Origin: Calonectria ilicicola
Taxonomy: Eukaryota; Ascomycota; Sordariomycetes; Hypocreales; Nectriaceae
NCBI GenBank assembly: GCA_020809705.1
Contig: CP085829.1
Location: forward strand, 2,108,001-2,172,000
Direction: 5' to 3'
Length of the DNA: 64,000 nucleotides
The notes under the pieces were generated by a model, which was not told the origin of the DNA, searched no databases, and was given only the letters and a program-made list of their open reading frames with translations. Below are positions 55,205 through 64,000 of this stretch, piece after piece. Numbering within the stretch: position 1 is the stretch's first letter; every line of letters starts with the position of its first letter. Both the position numbers and the translations under genes were made by a program.

Positions 55205-58082
55205 CTAATTCATTTGGTTGTACCGCTCTCTGGCCTTATCCTGAACCGTATTCAAGTAGTCAGCGTAGCTGTTCTTCGTCTTGCGCTCTGCCATCTGTGC
55301 AGCGTCTCCCAAGTTTCCGCCTTCGGCTCCTAGACCAACACCCTCCTGATATGCGTTTGTCTCTATAACCTCAGTGCGTCCGTCACCATTTGCACCAAGA
55401 CCGGACCCCATAGACCAGCCCATCTTTGCCAGCATACCCGCACCTTTTGATTGCGCAGGTTTGGTGGGTTGGGGGGCCTCCTCCTTCTTTGGGGCCTGTT
55501 GTTTAGGTTTGCTTGGTTGACCAGGCGTGGGTTTGGTGGGTTGGTTGTACGCGGCACGTCTCTCCTTTGCTCGATCTCGATACTGGGACGCCGCGGGTGT
55601 GTCGTCGGGATTCTCTTGCGCTTGTTTCTGTAGTCTCTTGTCACGAGCAGCTAGTCGAGGCAGGGCTGCCTTGATTTGCTCCTCGTTCTCTGTGGCGTTT
55701 TTGTGGTTTCGGGACTTTTCGTGAATGTCAACTTCCTCTACTGACTTGTACTTTCGCATGCAAATCAAGCACATCAACCTCTCCCGGTCGACGTAGGAAA
55801 CTACTTCCTCGCTCGAATCTCCCTGTGGTTGTGTCTTTGTATCCGTAGGGTTTGGCCCTGGAGTCGTGGATTTCTTGGCATTCGCGTCTTGAGAAGCGCC
55901 TAACTTTGCCGAACCTATTGATATCTTAATAGGACCTTGAGGCTTGTCGCCGGAAAGGGCGTTTCCTGATAGCGATATTCGCACTGGCGCGCGATCTTGA
56001 TCATTGGTTCCGCCATTGTCGGATCTTTCGCCATCTCCTCGAAGCTCGCTTCTCTTCTTCTGCCACATGGCCATCTGGCCAGCCATGGGGACGAACTTCT
56101 TCGTAGAAGATCCACCGGAGTTTCCCTCAGCCTTTCGCTTCTTTGATTTTTTATCCCCAGCCTCATCAGCACCTTCTGTTGTATTGTCGTCCTTGTTGGG
56201 AGGGTCTGACGTCACCAAGTGCTGGCTGGGGTAGACGTGAACATCCCGATAACGAACTCGAAGGCTGGGGTTGAACAAGGGATGAAATGACATGCACTCA
56301 ATGGAGGGAGTAATCTCTCGATCCTCTGGCAAGAAGACACCCATATGAATAGTCGACACAGTGACAGGGCAGGCTGCAACAGTGAATGACCGTGACTTTT
56401 GAAATTTGCTCATGGCGGCGGCTGCGTCCTCCAGGGTCCAAAATTCAGCAAATCCATACTTGAACGACTCATTTGTATGAGAGTCACGCATGAGAAAGAC
56501 TCGGTGCAATGACCCAGGACGTGCTCCCATTCCTGATGTATTACCAGTTGGAGCTGTGGACTTGAGCTTCGGCGCGCCATTCGAGTTCTCTTTGGTCGTA
56601 TCCGGCTTCTCAAGCTCTAGCCGCTTGATGTCATTTGCCAGCATCTCCTCAGTGACAAATGGCGCGACAGGGTAAACGACAAGGATTTGAGAGGGAACAT
56701 CAGCAGCATCTGTAACGCCTGTCAAGTTTTGCTGCCAGTTGGGGGCTTGGTCACCGATTAGCAAAGAACACATGACGGCAGGAGCTTGTACGAACCAGAT
56801 TGGGGGCCACCGCAAATCTTGCATTTGATCCGTGTCGAGTAGTTGGAAAAGTCACACTGACAATGTTAGAATGCAATCATATCTCTGGTATTATATGCAT
56901 ACCGATGAGCAGATCCAGTTGCCACCGGCACCTCGAGGGTCAATGTCGTCACGACCCTCCCGGTTTCGCGCGTAGTGTATGTATGCATCAAATTTCCCGT
57001 CTGGCACGTCATCAGTGGAATGCGCCAACTCAATATAAAGCTTTGGATAATGCTCTTTCATGAAGGCGACAGCATGATCAACTTCCTGGAACTGTACAAA
57101 GGCTCGGCGATGTCCTATCTTTTGTCAGATCTGTTAAACTGAGATGAAGAAGCGTAGGTGTTGGTCTCACCCTTTGAAGCAGACAGGCGGACTTCGATCG
57201 ATGGAAACTCAGCAGCAATAGAGGTATTTAGAAGGCTTTCTCGCAGCTACGATTTCGTCTATTAGTCATTGAAACCTAGTAGATTATGTCGCTCCTTGGG
57301 CATGGTGGACAACCCTCCACTGAGGTGGAATTGTCCCGAGAAACTTAGGATCGGATGCTGCTGGACAACGAGTCTTGGATTCGATGGCCAGAAGCGTCTC
57401 CGATGATAACAATAAAGCGCTTAGATCGGCGGGGTACCAACCTCACTCGACGAAATGCTGAATGGCAGCCCCTCGAGGATAACTGTATCACTGGGTCTAC
57501 CAGCATCCCTCATGGGGCTATAAGATCGGCTGCGGTTGTGACGGCTAGCGGATCTGGACCGAGACGGCCCGTCGTCATTGTGTCGATATCTTGAGTGCGA
57601 ACGCCCATAGTCTTCGTCTCCGCGCCAGTCGCGATCATAATCACGGTCGCCACGATAGCCGTCGTCGTACATGTCGCCGTAGTCGCGCTCATCTTGATAC
57701 TTTGGGCCCCGTGGCGCGCCGCCTCTCCTCGAATATCCCTCGTCGTATTGACCATGCCGGTCGTCGTAGTCCCTCTCGTGGCGCATCTCGTCGTCCCGAT
57801 ACCGAGAATCTCTCCCCCGGCGTTCGTCGGGGAAGGCTTGCTGGGGCGGAGACCTAGAATAGTCTCGCCGTCCCGTGGGGAAGTTAGCCGTCAAGCTCAA
57901 ACGATCCATGGTGGTCCCTTCTCGAGTGTTCATTCTATCCCAGAGGCGCGGGCTGTGTGCCATTTACCCTGCCGCGATCGGTAGCCGTCTTGTCGCTGAT
58001 CGTAGTAGTCTTGGTCCTGGTCTGTCCTGCGTTCGGCGTCTCTCGAGCGATCCGAAGATCGCGCACCGTATTCGTCGCGCAT
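55205..58082 (-). CDS. RBM5/RBM10-like RNA-binding splicing factor
   Basis: Six exons: 57968-58082, 57442-57863, 57171-57246, 56903-57114, 56796-56856 and 55205-56745, giving 808 aa. The N-terminus is an Arg/Asp/Tyr-rich low-complexity region ending in RS dipeptides. It is followed by RRM1 (VILEGLPFSISSSEV...RRAFVQF, spread over three exons), a RanBP2-type zinc finger (GNWICSSC...IKCKICG) split by the intron after CSS, and a second RRM (ILVVYPVAP...YGFAEF). A C2H2-like finger (LMCLICMRKY...HEKSRNH, near residue 620) and a C-terminal G-patch (MLAKMGWSMGSGLGANGDG) complete it. This order is that of RBM5/RBM10, spliceosomal A-complex regulators of splice-site choice, in the nucleus. The acceptor of exon 2 (57863) is the weakest junction. 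The longest intron (about 195 nt) precedes exon 3. Confidence 0.9.
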
Positions 58083-58790
58083 CACGGCGTCAACTCGCAC
58101 GATATCGAATAGTGTTGGGGGGGTTCGAAGCCGTCGCTGGCAAAAAGAAGCAAAGCATTCAATCAGGCTCACAAGAATAATCAATGTGGTCTGTTTGTCA
58201 GAACAAGGCAGAGAGGTAACCAAACTTGCGACGGCTTAGTCAGCCAACCACCACAAGTGTGACGAACAAACCCACACAGCCCCGAGCCAAGACACTTTGA
58301 CGGCGCAGTCACTCCCTTTGGCGATTGATATAAAGGAAAGGATGTTCATAAACACTGGTTTCTTGGTTTCTTGGCACATTAAGGGCTAATATCAGATTTG
58401 GCGCACTCAAATTTTACTGTTCAAGTGTTTAGACAGTGATAGGCTAACGTGCGGGATGGTCAATAGTGTGTGCCCCTCCCTCATCATACTTCAGAGCCAG
58501 TAAATGGCAGATTTCATCTCGAACGTAGCGCCTTAAAGGTTCTAATTCGGGACCTAAATATTCGCGTTGCGGTGCGCCTTGTTAGGGTAATTTTTACTTC
58601 AGTCGCCGTCATTTGTGGTGACCAATCCCGATGCGGTTTTCAAATCTACGTATAAGCTCGTACTATCTCGCTCCCCCACTTCTCATTACAGTGGCAACAA
58701 TGACTGTACAAACCTTGAACCAAAATCGGTGAATCAAAAGAAACGGGGCCTATATTCTTTTTCTAAACATATACTCACACCCTTAAAGCC
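58083..58790. promoter_or_regulatory. Divergent intergenic region, RBM-like and MoaE
   Basis: About 0.7 kb between opposing start codons, with no supported gene. An imperfect CCAACCACCACAAG tract near 58245 and AT-rich sequence near 58400 have no assigned role. Confidence 0.5.
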
Positions 58791-59369
58791 ATGAGTGAGA
58801 CAAACTCTGAGGGCAAGTCGGAGAGTTGGGAAGTATCAGAAGAGTGCTGTTATGCCGCACTCACCCACGGTCATCTTGATGCAAAAGCCATCATGGACCG
58901 AGTCCGAGACCCCGGAGCTGGCGCCATTGTTCTCTTTGCTGGTAAATATCTCATTCCAATAGATTAACCATTTATTAGTTTCGTTTCCCCGCTAATATAC
59001 AAATCAGGCACAACGAGGGATAATTTTGACGGCAAGCCAGTGAAGGAGCTACAATACACTTCCTACCACCCTCTCGCACTGCGGTCCATGATGGCTATTG
59101 CGAAAAACATGCGCGAAAAGCACAGTCTCAAGGGCATCGCAATGATCCACCGCTTAGGCACGGTACCTATCGGAGAGGAGAGCATCTTGATCGCCGTATC
59201 AGCCCCGCATCGGCAGGCAGGGTGGCGAGCGGGGGAGGAGACTTTGGAGGAGGTCAAGGCCAAGGTCGAAGTTTGGAAGCGCGAGGAGTTTGAAGGAGAA
59301 GAAGGTGTTTGGAGAGCAAACAGGGACGGGGCCAAGGGGGTACGAGAAGAGGTGTCAAGTAATTCTTGA
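58791..59369 (+). CDS. cnxH: Molybdopterin synthase catalytic subunit (MoaE/MOCS2B)
   Basis: Two exons: 58791-58941 and 59008-59369, giving 170 aa, the usual MOCS2B length. Motifs: GAIVLFAGTTRDNFDGKPV (first conserved loop, split by the intron after LFA), LQYTSYHPLA, IAMIHRLGTVPIGEESILIAVSAPHR and KVEVWKREEFEGEEGVWRAN. These contain the His-Arg and Lys residues of the active site. The large subunit transfers sulfur from the MoaD-type small subunit onto precursor Z to make molybdopterin dithiolene, in the cytosol. The Mo cofactor serves nitrate reductase, sulfite oxidase and xanthine dehydrogenase. The symbol follows the Aspergillus nidulans name. The small subunit is not in this window. Confidence 0.93.
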
Positions 59370-59627
59370 TGCATCTCATGCCAACTATCGTGGTAATGAA
59401 TGTTAGAACCAACAGTGGCACATATGAAGTATATACAATGAATAGATACAATTTTTATAAATCATACCACGCTCCGAATCTGTAATCAACGCTCGCCTCC
59501 TATGCTCTCCGTCTTGCCCTCATTTGCGCATTCATATTCCTATTCTTATTCCCCACCGCCGAACAACCATTCCACGCTCCCAAGAAATCATCAATACCTT
59601 CGTTTCGTAACTATCACCATAATTCAT

Positions 59628-60182
59628 TTATTTTTCATAGGCAGGAGGGGGCTCCTGCATGTACTCAAAAGGACACCGAGGGGGGTGCTTGGCTCCGCAG
59701 CACGTTGGGAACATCACTAAAACATACTCGTTAGCCCTGTACCGGCTGATGTGAAGCTCTCAGTGAAATACGTACTAATGTGTCCATAGTATGCTTCAGA
59801 AAATGTGACGTCGGTTCCTAGGCCTTGAACCTCAATGTTCTCTGTGAAAGCAGAGGGGTATACGACGATGCCGTACTCTGAGTGAAGAACCCTCCAAAAT
59901 TCGAGAGGAAGTCTAGCAAGTAATTGGTCAAAACAAGTTCAATCGCAGGATATGAGAGATGCTTGAAACATACTGGAACTGGCCATGTTTTATACATGCG
60001 TGCATGAATAGGCACACTGTCTCGAGGACAACACGGCCCTCATTGACGGCCAGCTCTAGCTGCTCGCCTTTGAGATCAAAGACACGCTTTAGGCGCTCCT
60101 TGGAATAGGACATGGCAATAGACCAAGCCTTTGCAATCTTTTCAATATCCCGTTCAGGACCGTGACACTCACAAGTCGCCAT
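59628..60182 (-). CDS. Small protein of unknown function with PPxY tail
   Basis: Three exons: 59974-60182, 59776-59912 and 59628-59716, giving 144 aa. Splice sites are GTATGT/GCTAG and GTACGT/TTTAG with GACCAA- and GCTAAC-like branch sites, and the frame is consistent throughout. I do not recognise the family. Visible: a Cys/His pair near the start (CECHG), a long amphipathic helical part (IEKIAKAWSIAMSYSKERLKR), and a Cys-rich C-terminus (FPTCCGAKHPPRCPFEY) ending EPPPAYEK. PPAY is a PPxY motif, which WW domains of Rsp5/HulA-type ubiquitin ligases bind. No transmembrane segment or signal peptide. Being spliced with clean junctions argues that it is a real gene. It is convergent with MoaE (258 bp between stops). 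Confidence 0.65.
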
Positions 60183-61268
60183 TTTTAATATTATCGTAAC
60201 TTCTAAGCGGGCAGAGGCGGGGTCGTCGTGGGATGGTGAATGGAGGGGTTGTGTTGCAAGTACGCGAGGTGCAAGTCAGATTGCGATGGCGAAGTCAAGA
60301 TTGAGCCACCAGGGCTAGCAAGATAACTTGATGCTTGAGGCGATCAACGAAGCAGAGAGAGAAAATTGAATCTCGTAAACGATAAATGTGAGAGTGAATG
60401 GATTTAGGAATGAATTGAGCGAGGATTTCGTGGGCTCAAGTATTCCTGAGACTCGCATTCACTGCGCCGGCGCAAGCGCATCCCGGGCTTGTCCCAAAGG
60501 CCATCAAGGTGCCCCCAACTCCCCACACACAACCATCATCGGGCGGTCCACGGTCCCTGGCTGCACTCTAGCGCTTGCCAATCACCATCGCGTCATGGCG
60601 ACATTCTGTTTGAGATGCATGCGGCTCTTTAACATTGTGGAGTCCTCGTGCCATGACGAGGGGAACCTCTCTGGCCTGCCCTAGCCTGCCTTTGTAAGAC
60701 GTCCCGCTTGACCGGTCAGACCAACAGCCCAGAAACCCCCACCTCGGAGCAGAGGAGGGGAAATCGTTCTTGGCACTGCAAAGGGCCTTGGCTGAGAGAG
60801 ATAATAACTGCGTCCTTCCTCTTCTTGTTGTTGTCTCAATTGACTCGCTGTTCGCCCATTCACTTCCTCATGCGGATCGCATTCAATCCCAACCGCGCCA
60901 AGGAAACTAACCCACCAACTTTAAATTCACAAAAGAAAAGAAAAAAAAATAGAAATGAAAGAGACACAATCACCAATAGCAAGCAAAGATATTCTCAATC
61001 ATAGATAAATAAAATTAAATTGTATCAGACAATCGCTTTGTCATATAGCTCGGGGTGTCCCTTCACTCACCCCGTCCATTCTCATAATTGGCCAGATGTT
61101 ATATAGACAGGTAGGCCGACAAGATATATATCAGGTAATTAACAAAAAAAGGATATAAAAAAAGGACATTGCTCATAAGTGGTATCTCTGGCTCCAGTCA
61201 TCCATCAGTCATCTCATACAAGTACAAGCCGCTGCTCCATCCTTCTTCGCTTTTCGCTTTCATCATTT
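60183..61268. other. Intergenic region
   Basis: About 1.1 kb between the start of the small gene and the 3' end of the ferric reductase gene. No gene is supported; frames here are short and lack family resemblance. An A-rich tract lies at about 60930-60960. Confidence 0.55.
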
Positions 61269-63899
61269 CTACAATGCATAGTTTTCGGTATGGAGGAAAA
61301 TCTCCTCAAGTTCGTCATCTCCCCAAATCTCTGCTTGTAGTCGGGCCACTGTGTTAGCAACACCGACTCTCATAGCAGGTGGGCCGCACACAAACACGGC
61401 CGTTCGTCTGCCGAGAATGCCGCGACCATCAGGTCCTCCCGTTGCCCATTCCTTGAGCATGTAGCCAAGGTCTGGTCGACCATACTCAACACTCCATCCA
61501 CCATCGATTTGGTGTGGCACAGGGAAAGCAAAGCGCATCAAGCTCTTCTGGAACTCTGTAGGGGTTTGAGGGAAACCAAAATCGAATCCGGATGGTGGGC
61601 CGAATGTCGATGTTGGTCGAGGTCTGCCAGCCTCAACGTTGCCGGGATTGCGGAGGTGGGCAAGTTCAGGGGGGCTAATGGGGACTTGTCCGTCGGGGTA
61701 AATGCCGTCGGAAGAAATAACATCGGGAGGCAGTCTTCGAGGTGAGGGCGGTGCGTAGTTAAAGTGAGGCGGGTGTTCGGGTTGCATGGGACGGAAATGG
61801 AACTCCTGCTCCTTGGTTTGAGGAACTTCCAGGGACAGCTTCTTCTTCTTATCATCAGGATAGTAGTCATTTCCTTCCAGCTTCTTCAGTGTTTCGTCAG
61901 TGGCGGAGGGATCATTCATAGGGGGCGGTCCTGGAGGGGCAGGCGGAATGTGGTGAGGCTGTAGATACTTTTGCTGGGGCAATGCCGTAATACGATCTTC
62001 ATCTTCGGCGCGCAACTCACGCTCCCGCTCGGGATCGCCCATGGCTTCAGCCTGAATGAGAGCCGAGTTTCTCTTGGATGCAATGCCTGCCACAAAACCA
62101 TCCAACTTGTCGTGGAACATGTGGCTGAGTGCTCGGCCATTAGGAGCCATCTGACCGCCAGTAATGCCGTCATCAGGGCGCTGTCGGACAGCCGAAGTAA
62201 CGAAGAATTTGCATGTCACACTCTCCGGGGGTGCAGCTTCTCGGCAAATGCGGAGCTCTTCTCGGAACCAATCCATGGCTTCCAATCGTTTTAAAGCCCA
62301 GACGACAACCACTCTCTTGGTGATTGCCTTGCCGTCTCGCATTCTCTTGATCAGATCCAGAAGCTGTGACATGAGAGCAGTGATCCCGCTGCCTCCTGCA
62401 ATTAGAATACAGGTGTCGAAAGCTGCTAGATCTCGTCGCATGCCACCATAGGGGCCGTCCAAGAACGCACGGTAGGTGTGGAATGGCCCCTTTTCAATAG
62501 CAGTGTCAAGGACCTTGCGGGTGAAGCCGCCATAGGGTCGGAACACCAGGGTGCAGTCACGGTACTGCTCGCCATATTCGGATGGGAAATCTTCACTGCA
62601 CAGAGAAGAAATGGTAAAGGGGTGGTTCTCAAAGACTGAGATGCCAGGCATGCGCAAGTAGACATATTGACCCGGTTTCCATCGCATCTGGGTAGGGATA
62701 GTGATTTTAATGGCATTCTCTGCCATGAGAGTGATGGCAGCTTCATCGCCAACAAGGAATGACATGCGCCAGGGCTTCAGCCAATTAAGGTTGAATAGTC
62801 TCACCAAGTAACAAAAGGCCCAGATAGCCAGAGATGCGTAGAGATAGCTCCAAGACATCAAAAAGTTTTTAGTGTGCCAGAAGAGACATCCAATGTACAC
62901 CAAGGAAACTGGAACATGAAGGATGACGAAAACTTCATATGCCATTCTCCTGATAAATGGAAGCGATGCAACACAGAGCCAGACCAGGGGGACCAAGCAG
63001 GCGATTCCAGTGCCGTAAATAATTCCACTGCCGCCAGGGAAGAGGCGCTGGAACACTTGCATGCCACCATCGTCCCAGACCGGTTGAATGTAAAACGGGA
63101 TAGTGTGGACCAGCGAGAGGAAAAGGCAGAGATAGCCTGCCCATCGGTGAAAAACGTTCAGGCGCTCGGGTCCGATGCCAATTAAATAGGTTAGGACATT
63201 GGCTTTCATACTAGTCACAATGATCCATGGCGTTAAGGCTATCGCAATCATTCCAGATCGGATAGCCAGGGGCGGGGAGCCGTACTGAATGCTCTGCCAG
63301 TAAAGGGGCTGCAGAAGGAAGCAGTATAAAACGACAAAGACGAGGGCGATAAAGACACAAGTGAGGACGGCCAAGGAGGAAAAGGTGAATCGCCAGCTGC
63401 CCACTACCACGTCAGGGATGGGGCGGTAGAAAATCCATCGGAAAAGGGCCAAGGTATCGTTGACGATGCCGACGGAAGAAAAGTGCGCCTTGGGTCGGAA
63501 GCTCTTTTCGCCCATGACATCGTGCTCGGGGAAGAAATGCTGACCGGTGACACCAGTCTGAGCAGTATGCTGCTGTTCTTGAAAGTACTCGGCTTCGAGG
63601 CTGTAGGCTCTTCGGTAGTGTTCCTCAACCTCCTGCTTGTAGATGGCTTGTCGGATCTTGTCTTGCCAAAAGTGCCATATTCTCATGATGAGAACAGAGG
63701 CCATGAGCACCAGGGCAAAGTACGTCCATCCGCGTCCATACTTGCCAGATTTCTCCCACGGGTCAATAGTGTGTGCTTCGACGAGTCCTGCGGGACTTGT
63801 AGGGGTTAGAGGAATGCTGATACGCTTAACGAGGCCTGCAAAGGTGTTGGTGGCATCGGATACGGCGTTGCGTACAGCGGGTTGAATTTGAGAAGCCAT
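61269..63899 (-). CDS. Ferric/cupric reductase transmembrane component
   Basis: A single exon of 876 aa, starting at ATG 63899. A cytosolic-looking N-terminus (Gln/Glu-rich, with YRRAYSLEAEY) follows a first hydrophobic segment. Six to seven more transmembrane helices form the ferric reductase core with heme-ligand His in HRWAGYLCLFLSLVHTIPF and HVPVSLVYIGCLFWHTKNF. The FAD motif HPFTISS lies near residue 425 and the NAD(P)H motif IAGGSGITAL near residue 500. The terminal VFVCGPPAM (near residue 838) closes the reductase domain. A Pro/Asp/Glu-rich insert of roughly 200 aa (about 590-800) sits between these two halves of the NAD(P)-binding domain. Role: reduces extracellular Fe(III) or Cu(II) with cytosolic NADPH for high-affinity metal uptake at the plasma membrane. 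A NADPH oxidase is less likely because Nox-type motifs are absent. Confidence 0.92.
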   Translation of the reverse strand: MASQIQPAVRNAVSDATNTFAGLVKRISIPLTPTSPAGLVEAHTIDPWEKSGKYGRGWTYFALVLMASVLIMRIWHFWQDKIRQAIYKQEVEEHYRRAYSLEAEYFQEQQHTAQTGVTGQHFFPEHDVMGEKSFRPKAHFSSVGIVNDTLALFRWIFYRPIPDVVVGSWRFTFSSLAVLTCVFIALVFVVLYCFLLQPLYWQSIQYGSPPLAIRSGMIAIALTPWIIVTSMKANVLTYLIGIGPERLNVFHRWAGYLCLFLSLVHTIPFYIQPVWDDGGMQVFQRLFPGGSGIIYGTGIACLVPLVWLCVASLPFIRRMAYEVFVILHVPVSLVYIGCLFWHTKNFLMSWSYLYASLAIWAFCYLVRLFNLNWLKPWRMSFLVGDEAAITLMAENAIKITIPTQMRWKPGQYVYLRMPGISVFENHPFTISSLCSEDFPSEYGEQYRDCTLVFRPYGGFTRKVLDTAIEKGPFHTYRAFLDGPYGGMRRDLAAFDTCILIAGGSGITALMSQLLDLIKRMRDGKAITKRVVVVWALKRLEAMDWFREELRICREAAPPESVTCKFFVTSAVRQRPDDGITGGQMAPNGRALSHMFHDKLDGFVAGIASKRNSALIQAEAMGDPERERELRAEDEDRITALPQQKYLQPHHIPPAPPGPPPMNDPSATDETLKKLEGNDYYPDDKKKKLSLEVPQTKEQEFHFRPMQPEHPPHFNYAPPSPRRLPPDVISSDGIYPDGQVPISPPELAHLRNPGNVEAGRPRPTSTFGPPSGFDFGFPQTPTEFQKSLMRFAFPVPHQIDGGWSVEYGRPDLGYMLKEWATGGPDGRGILGRRTAVFVCGPPAMRVGVANTVARLQAEIWGDDELEEIFLHTENYAL

Positions 63900-64000
63900 T
63901 TTCGACCAGCGATTCAAGCTTCTGTGCTGGGGGGTTTTTGAGAGTTGGCGGCAAAGCGCGGGGAATTCCTGTTTAGTTCCACATGAAGAACAATGCGTCT
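63900..64000. promoter_or_regulatory. Leader of the ferric reductase gene
   Basis: Only 101 bp upstream of the start codon are in the window. No iron-regulatory GATA-type site can be claimed from this. Confidence 0.4.

Noticed and set aside
1..64000. CRISPR arrays, bacterial operons or Shine-Dalgarno sites
   Set aside because: The sequence is clearly nuclear fungal with spliceosomal introns; the tandem repeats found have no spacers.

Overview
The window is nuclear DNA of a filamentous ascomycete, most likely a Sordariomycete and probably Hypocreales. Evidence: genes with short introns of about 50-70 nt and GTAAGT/GTACGT-type donors, a dispersed single 5S rRNA gene, a Zn2Cys6 regulator, a PAC1/nudF homologue, a NACHT-WD40 NLR, and AT-rich repeat islands with decay that resembles repeat-induced point mutation. 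I cannot name a species.

Layout. 1-7.7 kb: one C2H2 zinc-finger gene, then a gene-poor AT-rich stretch with a MITE-like element, a 13-bp minisatellite and two duplicated segments. 7.7-9.1 kb: an SRPK-like kinase. 10.2-23.5 kb: six genes on strictly alternating strands (DAK-family kinase, Zn2Cys6 regulator, RpiB-type isomerase, class II ketose-phosphate aldolase-like protein, SDR, MFS transporter). 23.5-36 kb: a repeat-rich island with a decayed tyrosine-recombinase element (DUF3435/captain-like gene plus two further damaged genes), a tRNA 3'-half relic, degenerate repeats and a 5S rRNA gene. 36-64 kb: cystathionine gamma-synthase, nudF/PAC1, ISN1 IMP nucleotidase, a yapsin-like aspartyl protease, a LINE RT relic, an NLR broken by a homopolymer frameshift, an RBM5/10-like splicing factor, MoaE, a small unknown protein and a ferric reductase.

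How genes work together. The six-gene block reads as a complete catabolic module: uptake (MFS), oxidation of a polyol (SDR), phosphorylation of the ketose (DAK family), sugar-phosphate isomerisation (RpiB type), an aldolase-like step, and a local regulator. The kinase, RpiB, dehydrogenase and regulator classes match the erythritol-utilisation cluster of Yarrowia lipolytica (EYK1, EYI2, EYD1, EUF1). A C4 polyol such as erythritol is therefore the leading hypothesis, not a demonstrated function. The aldolase-like protein keeps its metal ligands but has a changed phosphate-loop motif.

The second notable system is the recombinase element. All three of its genes are open-frame remnants interrupted by point nonsense codons or a 16-bp tandem duplication. 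The recombinase has lost two expected catalytic positions in ways that fit single C:G to T:A transitions.

Exon coordinates were worked out by hand from splice motifs, frame and family knowledge. No search was run.
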